Origin: Vibrio sp. J1-1
GTDB taxonomy: Bacteria > Pseudomonadota > Gammaproteobacteria > Enterobacterales > Vibrionaceae
Assembly (NCBI RefSeq): GCF_021728395.1
Contig: NZ_JAKKCM010000003.1
Location: 62,001 to 126,000 of the forward strand
Length of the DNA stretch: 64,000 nt
Direction of reading: 5' to 3'
Positions 1 through 7,408 of this stretch are shown one piece after another (position 1 is the first letter of the stretch; each line of letters opens with the position of its first letter). The notes under the pieces were generated by a model. It searched no databases, was not told the DNA's origin, and worked only from the letters and a program-made list of their open reading frames with translations. Made by a program: the position numbers and the translations under genes.

Positions 1-381
1 GGCCAACACACGCGCAACCGATTCTTGTGGCATACCACGACTGAATGTCGCCACGGCTACCGTCCATGCCGCTTGGATTAAAACCCATAACAACAGTGAA
101 CCTTCGTGTGCACCCCACACTGCGGTTAAACGATAGTACCAAGGAAGCAGGCTATTAGAGTTACTCGCTACGTACTGCAGCGTAAAGTCGTTGGTATAAA
201 ATCCCCAACATAAAATCGCGAAAGAGAACAACAGCATAAGGAACATAGACCATGATAATGGTCGTGCAGTGTTCATTAGCATGTTGTTATTATTCGATGC
301 TCCCCACAATGGCAATACGCTCAGTAGCACTGCCATCGCAAGCGAAAGAATGAGAGCAAAGTGACCGACTTCAGCAATCAT
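1..381 (-). CDS. ccmF: Heme lyase/transporter subunit CcmF (N-terminal fragment, cut by window edge)
   Basis: CcmF is the large inner-membrane subunit of the system I cytochrome c heme lyase, which takes heme from holo-CcmE and attaches it to apocytochrome c in the periplasm. Only the first 127 codons are present; the gene runs off the left edge. The translation begins [12 protein letters not shown] and is strongly hydrophobic. It carries the tryptophan-rich motif [11 protein letters not shown] near residues 90-100, which is typical of CcmF. Its ATG overlaps the ccmE stop codon by 3 bases, implying translational coupling. It is the last ccm gene visible in the operon. Confidence 0.93.
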   Translation of the reverse strand, partial: MIAEVGHFALILSLAMAVLLSVLPLWGASNNNNMLMNTARPLSWSMFLMLLFSFAILCWGFYTNDFTLQYVASNSNSLLPWYYRLTAVWGAHEGSLLLWVLIQAAWTVAVATFSRGMPQESVARVLA

Positions 382-863
382 TGGCCGCTTCCTTGTTTCT
401 GTTCGGTGCTGTATTGAAGCGGTTCATGCGTTTTTTTCATCGCTTCTGCAATTTCTGGTGGCATGTACTCTTCATCGTGCTTAGCTAAGACTTCGAACGC
501 CTCAACCGTCGTGGCGTCTTTTAATACACCTTGAGCAACAATACCCTGCCCTTCACGGAACAAGTCTGGAAGAATACCGTCGTATGTGATCGTAACCTTA
601 GGACCTATGTCGTGTAGATCAAAGTTCACTTTCAAAGAGTCAGGATCTCGACGCACCGATCCCTCAACAACCATGCCACCGATACGTAAACGCTGGCCTA
701 CTTCAGGTTTGGTGCCATCAGGCTTACCGTTAACTAATTCTGTCGGTGTGTAGAAAAGGTCCATATTTTGGTTAAGCGCATAAAGTATCAAACCAATGGT
801 GGCACTAATACCGATAAAGATCGCTAGTACAATACCTAACCTCTTTTTACGTCTCGGATTCAT
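378..863 (-). CDS. ccmE: Heme chaperone CcmE
   Basis: Periplasmic heme chaperone of system I cytochrome c maturation. It binds heme covalently from CcmC and passes it to CcmF. The 161 residues show a basic N-terminus (MNPRRKKR), one membrane anchor at about residues 9-30, then the soluble beta-barrel domain. The heme-binding histidine is seen at His129 in [12 protein letters not shown], with the conserved Tyr133 after it. The length matches the family. It overlaps ccmD at its start by 4 bases and ccmF at its end, so translation is probably coupled along the operon. Confidence 0.97.
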   Translation of the reverse strand: MNPRRKKRLGIVLAIFIGISATIGLILYALNQNMDLFYTPTELVNGKPDGTKPEVGQRLRIGGMVVEGSVRRDPDSLKVNFDLHDIGPKVTITYDGILPDLFREGQGIVAQGVLKDATTVEAFEVLAKHDEEYMPPEIAEAMKKTHEPLQYSTEQKQGSGQ

Positions 864-1066
864 AACGTGTTCTCCATATTCTTCGCTGCGTCAATACGCG
901 CTTGACGGTCAATTTTTGCTTTCACTTCTTTCCGTAATGCATCACCGCGACGAAGACTGGTGATCAGAAGAATCAGCATGGATAAGAAAGTAATACCAAA
1001 CGCGCTCCATACGTATGATGCATAGCCACCCATGGCAAAAAAGTCGCTCAGAGATTCAAAATGCAT
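860..1066 (-). CDS. ccmD: Heme exporter subunit CcmD
   Basis: Small single-pass inner-membrane protein that helps release holo-CcmE from the CcmABC complex. I place the start at the ATG giving [15 protein letters not shown] (68 aa), because a GAGG ribosome-binding site lies 9 bases upstream. A TTG two codons earlier is a weaker alternative. The [12 protein letters not shown] segment leading into one hydrophobic helix, followed by a charged cytoplasmic tail, is characteristic of CcmD. It sits between ccmC and ccmE in the standard order. Confidence 0.92.
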   Translation of the reverse strand: MHFESLSDFFAMGGYASYVWSAFGITFLSMLILLITSLRRGDALRKEVKAKIDRQARIDAAKNMENTL

Positions 1067-1077
1067 AACCAATTACC

Positions 1078-1821
1078 TCACTGAGTTTGTTCTGTTGCAA
1101 GTTTGTGCACCCAAGGGCGATGACTCTCTTTGCTGATGATTTCGTTACGGAAACGCACCATAGTCACAGCACCAAAGAAGAACGCAAAGCCAAAAATGTT
1201 TAGCAACAACGGCCAAAGCATGTCGGATGAAATAGAAGGTTGTTCAAATTTCGTGATAGTCGCACCTTGGTGCAAAGTATTCCACCACTCCACTGAAAAG
1301 TGAATGATAGGTAAGTTCACAACGCCCACGATAGCTAAAATACCAGCGGCTTTTGCTGCTGTTTTTTGATCGTCAAACGCGTGATACAGTGCAATAACAC
1401 CAAGATAAAGAAATAGAAGAATCAATTCTGAAGTAAGACGGGCATCCCATACCCACCAAGTTCCCCACATCGGCTTGCCCCAAACGGCACCGGTGAGTAA
1501 CGCAATAAAGGTAAATACCGCACCAATCGGCGCCATCGCAAGTGCCGCCATGTCTGACAGACGTACTTGCCATACTAAGCCAATAAATGCAGCAATCGCC
1601 ATCGACATATATACGCCCATTGACCAAATTGCAGATGGGACATGAATGTAGATGATTCGGAAACTGTCACCTTGTTGGTAATCTGAAGGCGCAAATGCAA
1701 GCCCCCAAACCGTACCAACCGATAAGCATACGAGGGCCAATACAGAAAACCAAGGCAGAAACTTACCGCTCAAATGGTAAGCTGCTTCTGGCTTGGCATA
1801 AGGATGTAGCCATTTCCACAT
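1078..1821 (-). CDS. ccmC: Heme exporter/holo-CcmE synthase CcmC
   Basis: Inner-membrane protein of the heme-handling (WWD) family that loads heme onto CcmE. The 247 residues contain about six membrane helices. The tryptophan-rich periplasmic WWD segment is at about residues 114-130 (GKPMWGTWWVWDARLT). The two flanking histidines expected as heme ligands are His60 (IYIHVPSA) and His184 (WWNTLHQG). The length equals the usual family length. A 109-base spacer with no clear gene separates it from ccmB upstream. Confidence 0.97.
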   Translation of the reverse strand: MWKWLHPYAKPEAAYHLSGKFLPWFSVLALVCLSVGTVWGLAFAPSDYQQGDSFRIIYIHVPSAIWSMGVYMSMAIAAFIGLVWQVRLSDMAALAMAPIGAVFTFIALLTGAVWGKPMWGTWWVWDARLTSELILLFLYLGVIALYHAFDDQKTAAKAAGILAIVGVVNLPIIHFSVEWWNTLHQGATITKFEQPSISSDMLWPLLLNIFGFAFFFGAVTMVRFRNEIISKESHRPWVHKLATEQTQ

Positions 1822-1930
1822 GTTTTGTTCTCACTCTTACTTCAGGGGCACTGTCTAAAAGGTTGAGACCGTAGCAGTGCTTTAATAATAATTCTTTGAT
1901 CAAGCGCCGCTTCATTGGCACTTTATTTAG

Positions 1931-2599
1931 TTAGTTAACACTAACTCGCAATGCGGCACTAATGGCAAAAGGCGTCAACGTCATCGCCCCCATTAGCATC
2001 GCGCCTAAAATCGCTAGCTGACCGTTATACGCCATACCGAGTGCGGCAGCATCAATTGCCGATGTTGCGAAAATCAAAATTGGGATGTAGAGCGGAAGAA
2101 TAAGCAAACTCAAAAGAACGCCACCCTTTTGCAACCCAACCGTCAGTGCCACACCAATAGCACCAATAAAACTTAGCGTCGGAGTACCGATCATCAAGGT
2201 AAGTACGATAGATAGCCAAGTATTGAAATCGAGCGAAAGTAAAACCGCCAATAATGGGCTGATCAGGATAAGTGGTAATCCTGTTAACAACCAATGAGCT
2301 ATGACCTTTGAAACCACCACAAGTTGCAATGGAATTGGCATCAGCATCATTTGCTCCAATGCACCGTCTTGAAAATCATCACGAAATAGACGCTCTAATG
2401 ATAATAAGGCAGATAGCAATGCAGCAACCCAAACAATGCCCGCTGCAATACGTGCTAACAAATTTGGCTCGGGGCCAATACTGAGAGGGAACAGGGTAAT
2501 AACAATAATAAAGAACCAAAGTGGGTTCAAAATATCCGCCTGACGGCGAAAAGCGATCAAGAGTTCTCGACGAATAATAGTGGTCATGGCTGAAATCAT
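1931..2599 (-). CDS. ccmB: Heme exporter membrane subunit CcmB
   Basis: Membrane subunit of the CcmAB ABC transporter, which powers release of holo-CcmE from CcmC. The protein is about 222 residues with six predicted hydrophobic segments. It includes the family-diagnostic stretch NPLWFFIIVITLFPLSIGPEP soon after the N-terminus. I prefer the ATG giving MISAMTTIIRRELL, which leaves a 1-base gap to the ccmA stop. A GTG three codons upstream and an ATG four codons downstream are possible alternatives. Confidence 0.94.
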   Translation of the reverse strand: MISAMTTIIRRELLIAFRRQADILNPLWFFIIVITLFPLSIGPEPNLLARIAAGIVWVAALLSALLSLERLFRDDFQDGALEQMMLMPIPLQLVVVSKVIAHWLLTGLPLILISPLLAVLLSLDFNTWLSIVLTLMIGTPTLSFIGAIGVALTVGLQKGGVLLSLLILPLYIPILIFATSAIDAAALGMAYNGQLAILGAMLMGAMTLTPFAISAALRVSVN

Positions 2600-2600
2600 A

Positions 2601-3218
2601 TCAATCACCCAACTTTATTTTTCTAAGTTTCGGGCTATCTGCAAACATATCTTGGTGCGTAGTCAAAATCACAATGCCACCATTATCAGCATGATTTGCG
2701 AATAACGATTCAAGCACTTTGACACCTTGCTTATCAATGGCGGTAAGCGGTTCGTCCAAAATCCATAAAATTTGCTTACTGAGCCATAATCTCGCTAATG
2801 CAACTCGTCGTTGCTGACCTGCGGAAAGCTGTGCTACAGGGACGTCTTCTCGGCCAGCTAAGCCAACTTGAGTTAAAGCGGTGAAGATTTCTTCGTCAGA
2901 AGAGCAGTTATTTTGAATAGATTGGTAAAAACGTAAGTTTTCTAGTGCGGTAAGTTCTCGTTTCACCCCAGTTTGATGCCCTAAGAAAAGCAAATCTTGA
3001 TGGAAAAAATCACGAGATTTTTCAACCTCTTCTCCTTTCCATTTAATGATGCCTTCTTCTCTATCGCCCAACCCTGTCACAATGCGTAGCAACGTCGTTT
3101 TACCCGTTCCGTTTCGCCCTTCAATCTGGACTAGCTCGCCTGGTTTAATGGTAAATTTCAGGTTCTCAAACAGGACCCTTTCGTCACGGATCGCAGTAAG
3201 GTTAGACACTTCTAACAT
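2601..3218 (-). CDS. ccmA: Heme exporter ATPase CcmA
   Basis: ATP-binding subunit of the CcmAB transporter in cytochrome c maturation. The 205 residues show a P-loop [10 protein letters not shown] at about residues 34-43, the ABC signature LSAGQQRR near residue 131, and Walker [11 protein letters not shown]. It is first in the visible ccm operon and directly abuts ccmB. The 248 bases upstream contain the terminator of the chemotaxis operon and should hold the ccm promoter; I could not pick a convincing -35/-10 pair there. Confidence 0.97.
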   Translation of the reverse strand: MLEVSNLTAIRDERVLFENLKFTIKPGELVQIEGRNGTGKTTLLRIVTGLGDREEGIIKWKGEEVEKSRDFFHQDLLFLGHQTGVKRELTALENLRFYQSIQNNCSSDEEIFTALTQVGLAGREDVPVAQLSAGQQRRVALARLWLSKQILWILDEPLTAIDKQGVKVLESLFANHADNGGIVILTTHQDMFADSPKLRKIKLGD

Positions 3219-3432
3219 AGGGCTTCAACTAAATAATTAACGAGCGGTTATATTAGCACAGCTTAGTTAAGACGAAACAGAACAAGAGACAAGAGATGTA
3301 AGTAAGTTCATGAAATTTTGTTAACTTACTTGCACAACCCGACAAATATAACCATAAATGGTTATATAGATGAATTAGGATGGTACCTTTAGTTAATAAG
3401 AGGCAAAACTTACCGTTTGGGGCACTGGACAA

Positions 3433-3456
3433 AAAAAGAAGCCGAAGCTTCTTTTT
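3433..3456 (-). terminator. Rho-independent terminator after the chemotaxis operon
   Basis: An inverted repeat AAAGAAGC-CGAA-GCTTCTTT is followed, on the minus strand, by a run of T (plus-strand A run at 3431-3437). It starts about 12 bases past the stop of the DUF2802 gene, so it probably ends the long flagellar/chemotaxis transcript before ccmA. Confidence 0.85.
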
Positions 3457-3466
3457 TACTCTGGCG

Positions 3467-3958
3467 TCATCTTCCGTATGATGGATAACTCGAGGCTTCA
3501 GAAGGTCGACCACTGAGTGGCGGAATTTTCTCTTTACCAGCCAGTTTTTTCTGTAGCGATAGCATGAGTTCAGCTTCTGCTTTGGGTAATTCGCACTCTT
3601 CGATCAACTCGTTAATATCTGCACCCAGTTGAACCATTTTAGAGGCTCGGCTATACAAACGCCCATCCGTATCAGCATGTTCCAACTCTCGGATACGCTC
3701 GTTCAGATGCTGGATAATATCTTGCTGCTCGGTAACCTTTTGCCCTAAGCCAACAACCACAGAGCGAACTTCCAATAACTGTTTACTCAGTTTCTGTACT
3801 TCTTTATCAGCGTGTCGAGTTTGAGCTCTCTGCAACTCGATTTTCCTTTGCAAACCTGAGCGAATACGCAGTTGCAAAACGAGCAGTACGAGCACGATAA
3901 AAGCGACGCCACCAGCGATGAAGGGTATCGATAAAAAATTCACTTCAGCCATGATCAT
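3467..3958 (-). CDS. DUF2802 domain protein, chemotaxis-operon terminal gene
   Basis: A 163-residue protein with one N-terminal membrane anchor (about residues 8-28, very hydrophobic) and a coiled-coil-like region rich in R, Q, E and L (about 30-95). The C-terminal segment MVQLGADINELIEECELPKAEAELML resembles a small helix-turn-helix-like DUF2802 domain. A disordered tail follows. It is the last gene of the che operon, just after cheW, as in other Vibrio. No function is known to me; its position suggests a role at the pole or in motility. An ATG two codons downstream is an equally good start. Confidence 0.8.
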   Translation of the reverse strand: MIMAEVNFLSIPFIAGGVAFIVLVLLVLQLRIRSGLQRKIELQRAQTRHADKEVQKLSKQLLEVRSVVVGLGQKVTEQQDIIQHLNERIRELEHADTDGRLYSRASKMVQLGADINELIEECELPKAEAELMLSLQKKLAGKEKIPPLSGRPSEASSYPSYGR

Positions 3959-3966
3959 TCAGCCAA

Positions 3967-4461
3967 TTACAGATGAGCCATGTCATCCCATTCGTCTTCA
4001 GTTAATAACTTGTTCAAATCAACTAGGATAAGGAGCTTGCCATCACGATTGCTAACGCCTTGAATGAACTTCGCACTCTCGTCAGTGCCAACAGAAGGGG
4101 TAGTATCAATCTCAGAAGAACGTAGGTAAACCACTTCTGCCACGCTATCGACCAGAATACCAATCACCTGACGCTCAGATTCGATAACAATGATACGTGT
4201 ATTATCAGTCACTTCGCCTTCAATTAATCCAAAGCGTGAACGGGTATCGATTACAGTAACCACGTTACCACGCAGATTAATAATACCCAGCACGTAATCT
4301 GGCGCACCAGGTACAGGTGCAATTTCTGTATAACGAAGAACTTCACGTACCTGCATTACGTTGATGCCGTACGTTTCCTCTTCTAGCTGGAACGTCACCC
4401 ACTGAAGCACTTCGTCATTTGTGGCACCTTTCTTCACTTCAACTTCAAAAGCTTGAGACAT
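3967..4461 (-). CDS. cheW: Chemotaxis coupling protein CheW
   Basis: Cytoplasmic adaptor that links methyl-accepting receptors to the kinase CheA in the polar array. The 164 residues form a single CheW domain (about residues 18-158). The usual motifs include YGINVMQVREVL, PGAPDYVLGIINLRG and ILVDSVAEVV. It lies between parP and the DUF2802 gene in the operon. The length is normal for CheW. Confidence 0.97.
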   Translation of the reverse strand: MSQAFEVEVKKGATNDEVLQWVTFQLEEETYGINVMQVREVLRYTEIAPVPGAPDYVLGIINLRGNVVTVIDTRSRFGLIEGEVTDNTRIIVIESERQVIGILVDSVAEVVYLRSSEIDTTPSVGTDESAKFIQGVSNRDGKLLILVDLNKLLTEDEWDDMAHL

Positions 4462-4496
4462 AGTTAATCCTCGTTAATGTCGTTCCCGACTTAATT

Positions 4497-5492
4497 CTAA
4501 TTCATTGATTTCACATCTAAACCAGCGTTTAGCATGTCAATAAGTGCTTGGATGTGAATTAAAGCACACATTTTTTCTTTCACCATGCCCGCTAGCCATG
4601 GGCGTTTTCCGGCCTTTTCACGCCAGCGAACGTTGTCGACATTGAGTGTCTCAGTCCCCATCAACTGGTTACTGGCTAACCCCCACATACTTTCACCAAG
4701 CATGACGACATATTGGTAATTATCTTTATATTCTTCACTGCAAAGCTTGTCGGCCATCACCCACCTTGCTGTATCGACCACATCAAACTTTTGCTCGCGA
4801 TTAGTCTGTAACCCTAAGTACCAGTCGGGTTTACCAATCAAATGATTAAGTTCAGTGATACGATGAATTCCACCCAACTCATCTAGAGGAACCGCAAACA
4901 TCACTTCGTTCACATCGAAGTAAAGCACCTGAAAATCTTCATTTCGCTGAGTCGTTTCCCAAAAATGAATCGATTCCGAGCTAGCTTGAGTTTCAGCCTC
5001 TACAATCAATTGCGCTTCTGTTTCGATGACTTCCTCAAGATCAGGCTGTTTGACTTCGATATCAGGCTCTTCAATAATCCATTCTTGAGCTTGTTTCGCT
5101 ATTTCAACTTCAACAGGCTGAGACATCTCTGCTACAACCGGCTTAGTGTCCTGAGCAATGGCCATGGTGTTCTGAGCCAGAATTTCTTCGATATCCAGTT
5201 CGTCAACCACATTGGTCGACTCAAGCTGACTTAATAAACGTTCTACGTCTTCTAAGTTTGGGGCTTTCAGCTCCGGAGCGTTATTTTCTCGAAATGCGGA
5301 AGGCTCAACTTGAAGAGGTTGCAACTGTAATTCTGGCTCTGGCTCTGGCTCTGGCTCTGAAGATGCTAACTCTTGAGCAAGTAAGTCAAACTCCTCATTA
5401 AGCTCTTCAAGCTCAGTATCTTCGTCTAACAACGCGTAGAAGTAATCATCAAGTGCCTGTTCACTGGAAATGACATCATGATTACTCATCAA
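4497..5492 (-). CDS. parP: Polar chemotaxis-array protein ParP (CheW-like domain)
   Basis: In Vibrio, ParP keeps CheA arrays at the pole by binding CheA and the ATPase ParC (known from V. parahaemolyticus and V. cholerae). This 331-residue protein has an acidic, proline-rich N-terminal half, including a run of Glu-Pro repeats at about residues 46-54. A C-terminal CheW-like domain follows (about 185-325), with DVNEVMFAVPLDELGGIHRI and PDWYLGLQTN. It overlaps parC by 11 bases, which fits a ParC/ParP pair. A second ATG one codon later is an equal start choice. It is named by homology and context. Confidence 0.9.
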   Translation of the reverse strand: MMSNHDVISSEQALDDYFYALLDEDTELEELNEEFDLLAQELASSEPEPEPEPELQLQPLQVEPSAFRENNAPELKAPNLEDVERLLSQLESTNVVDELDIEEILAQNTMAIAQDTKPVVAEMSQPVEVEIAKQAQEWIIEEPDIEVKQPDLEEVIETEAQLIVEAETQASSESIHFWETTQRNEDFQVLYFDVNEVMFAVPLDELGGIHRITELNHLIGKPDWYLGLQTNREQKFDVVDTARWVMADKLCSEEYKDNYQYVVMLGESMWGLASNQLMGTETLNVDNVRWREKAGKRPWLAGMVKEKMCALIHIQALIDMLNAGLDVKSMN

Positions 5493-6258
5493 GCGCTAAC
5501 CTCTCCAAATAAATCAGCAACTGCTTATAAGCAAAAACACCCCGACTGCCTGATGCAAAGTGTGAAACGGGTAGATGCTTCAAGCTCGCATCACGAAACT
5601 TTGTATCAATCGGCACTGCCGATGACCACACCTGATTTGGGTAGTCTTGTTTCAATTGGGTCAGTGTCTGCAATGAAGCTCGGGTACGCTTGTCATACAT
5701 GGTCGGCACTATCGTGACTTTAAAGCCATTCGGGCGTGACTTTTTCATGATACTCAGAGTGCGCATCATGCGCTCAAGCCCCTTCATCGCCAAAAATTCA
5801 GTCTGAACCGGGATCAAAATACGGTCACTGGCGGCAAGTGCATTGACCATCATCACACCAAGAATTGGCGGACAGTCGATTAACACGTAATCATAATCTT
5901 GGGAGACCGCTTTAAGCGCGCGCTTGAGTATCAGTCCCATACCACTACGATTTCCCATCACGCGATCCAGCGTCGCAAGGGACATGTGGGCTGGAATGAT
6001 GTCCATACCGTCCAGTTCAGTTTTAAGAATCAACGGCTTTACAGTTTCATGCGTGAAGGTCTTAAGCTGAAAAAGATCAAACAAGCTTGATGCCACGGTA
6101 TCAGAGTCATAACCCAGATAAGTCGTTAGTGAACCATGCGGATCGGTATCGACCATGAGCACACGATGGCCTTTCTGACTTAAAAGACCGGCTAATGTCA
6201 CTGTTGTGGTGGTTTTACCTACCCCACCTTTTTGGTTAGCTACACTCCAAACGATCAT
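5482..6258 (-). CDS. parC: ParA-like ATPase ParC, polar localisation of chemotaxis arrays
   Basis: Member of the ParA/MinD ATPase family. In Vibrio, ParC forms a polar focus that recruits ParP and CheA so that daughter cells inherit arrays. The 258 residues begin with the deviant Walker A KGGVGKTTTT (Lys10 and Lys15), followed by VDTDPHGSL and the Walker B-like VLIDCPP. It sits between cheB and parP. This parC is unrelated to the topoisomerase gene of the same name; soj/parA-like is the generic label. Confidence 0.93.
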   Translation of the reverse strand: MIVWSVANQKGGVGKTTTTVTLAGLLSQKGHRVLMVDTDPHGSLTTYLGYDSDTVASSLFDLFQLKTFTHETVKPLILKTELDGMDIIPAHMSLATLDRVMGNRSGMGLILKRALKAVSQDYDYVLIDCPPILGVMMVNALAASDRILIPVQTEFLAMKGLERMMRTLSIMKKSRPNGFKVTIVPTMYDKRTRASLQTLTQLKQDYPNQVWSSAVPIDTKFRDASLKHLPVSHFASGSRGVFAYKQLLIYLERLALDE

Positions 6259-6266
6259 GATCTATC

Positions 6267-7379
6267 CTACGCTAACCCAACTTCGATCAGTATGCGCTCA
6301 GCAATACGCTCTAGGGGTAAATTTTCAGACGAAATACCGGCTTTCGCGACCGCCTGAGGCATACCGTAAACCACGCAACTCTCTTCATCTTGCGCCCAAA
6401 TGGTAGAGCCAGCAGACTTCAACATGCGTGCACCTTCGCGGCCATCTGCGCCCATTCCGGTCAACACTAACGAGAGCACTTTATCTCCGTACACTTTCGC
6501 AGCAGAGCCAAAGGTCACATCGACACACGGTTTGTAGTTCATTCGATCACCGCCATCAATAATGCGTAGCCGTGCCACACTTGCGCGACCATCGACCATC
6601 ATCTGTTTACCACCCGGAGCGAGATACGCCACGCCCGCTTGCAATACATCACCATCCTGTGCTTCTTTCACTTGAATTTTGCACAGCGTATTCAGACGAC
6701 TGGCGAATGCGGCGGTAAAGGCAGCCGGCATATGCTGAATCAGCACAATCGGATGCGGGTAATTCACTGGCAAACGCGTCAGAATCTTTTGCAGCGCCAC
6801 TGGGCCACCTGTAGACGTGCCGATCGCCGTTAGCTGATATCGCTTTCCGGACGCTCGATACTTCGCTACCGAAGAGCGAGGCTTTGGTGTTGCCAGGCTC
6901 GGATCGCGTGTTGCAAGCGGTCGAGTCAATGACGTGGTTGCCACCGGAGATGTGCGAGCAACAGGACGACGTAAGAAAGCACGCTTGGACGCAATCTGGA
7001 TAACGCGCTGCTGAAGTAGAGATACCGCCTCATCACGGTTGCGCGCGATATCTTCGAACTTTTTCGGTAAGAAATCCAGAGCGCCTGCATCGAGCGCATC
7101 CAACGTTGCTTTCGCCCCATCATGAGTCAGTGACGAAAACATCAGGATTGGCGTGGGACACGCAGCCATAATTTCACGCACAGCCGTGATGCCGTCCATC
7201 ACGGGCATTTCAATATCCATGGTAATGACGTCAGGCTTAAGAGATTTGGCTTTTTCTACCGCTTCTCTGCCGTTCACTGCAACGTCAATCACCTCTAGGC
7301 GCGATTCCGAGTTGATGATTTCGCTGACGCGACGACGGAAAAAACTCGAATCATCAACGACTAGTACTTTAATCGCCAT
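6267..7379 (-). CDS. cheB: Chemotaxis response regulator / protein-glutamate methylesterase CheB
   Basis: CheB removes methyl groups from receptor glutamates after phosphorylation by CheA, giving adaptation. It has an N-terminal receiver domain (about residues 1-120) with the phospho-acceptor Asp55 in [12 protein letters not shown] proline/threonine-rich linker follows, then the methylesterase domain (about 180-368) with Ser189 in GTSTGGP, His216 in IQHMPAAF, and the [10 protein letters not shown] segment. The 370-residue length is normal. It lies 29 bases downstream of cheA. Confidence 0.97.
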   Translation of the reverse strand: MAIKVLVVDDSSFFRRRVSEIINSESRLEVIDVAVNGREAVEKAKSLKPDVITMDIEMPVMDGITAVREIMAACPTPILMFSSLTHDGAKATLDALDAGALDFLPKKFEDIARNRDEAVSLLQQRVIQIASKRAFLRRPVARTSPVATTSLTRPLATRDPSLATPKPRSSVAKYRASGKRYQLTAIGTSTGGPVALQKILTRLPVNYPHPIVLIQHMPAAFTAAFASRLNTLCKIQVKEAQDGDVLQAGVAYLAPGGKQMMVDGRASVARLRIIDGGDRMNYKPCVDVTFGSAAKVYGDKVLSLVLTGMGADGREGARMLKSAGSTIWAQDEESCVVYGMPQAVAKAGISSENLPLERIAERILIEVGLA

Positions 7380-7408
7380 TTTATTCCTTTTCTAAACGTC
7401 TGCTTCGG

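Noticed and set aside
3253-3513. 86-codon minus-strand frame between ccmA and the DUF2802 gene
   Set aside because: It overlaps the DUF2802 3' end and the terminator hairpin, and has no ribosome-binding site or family features.
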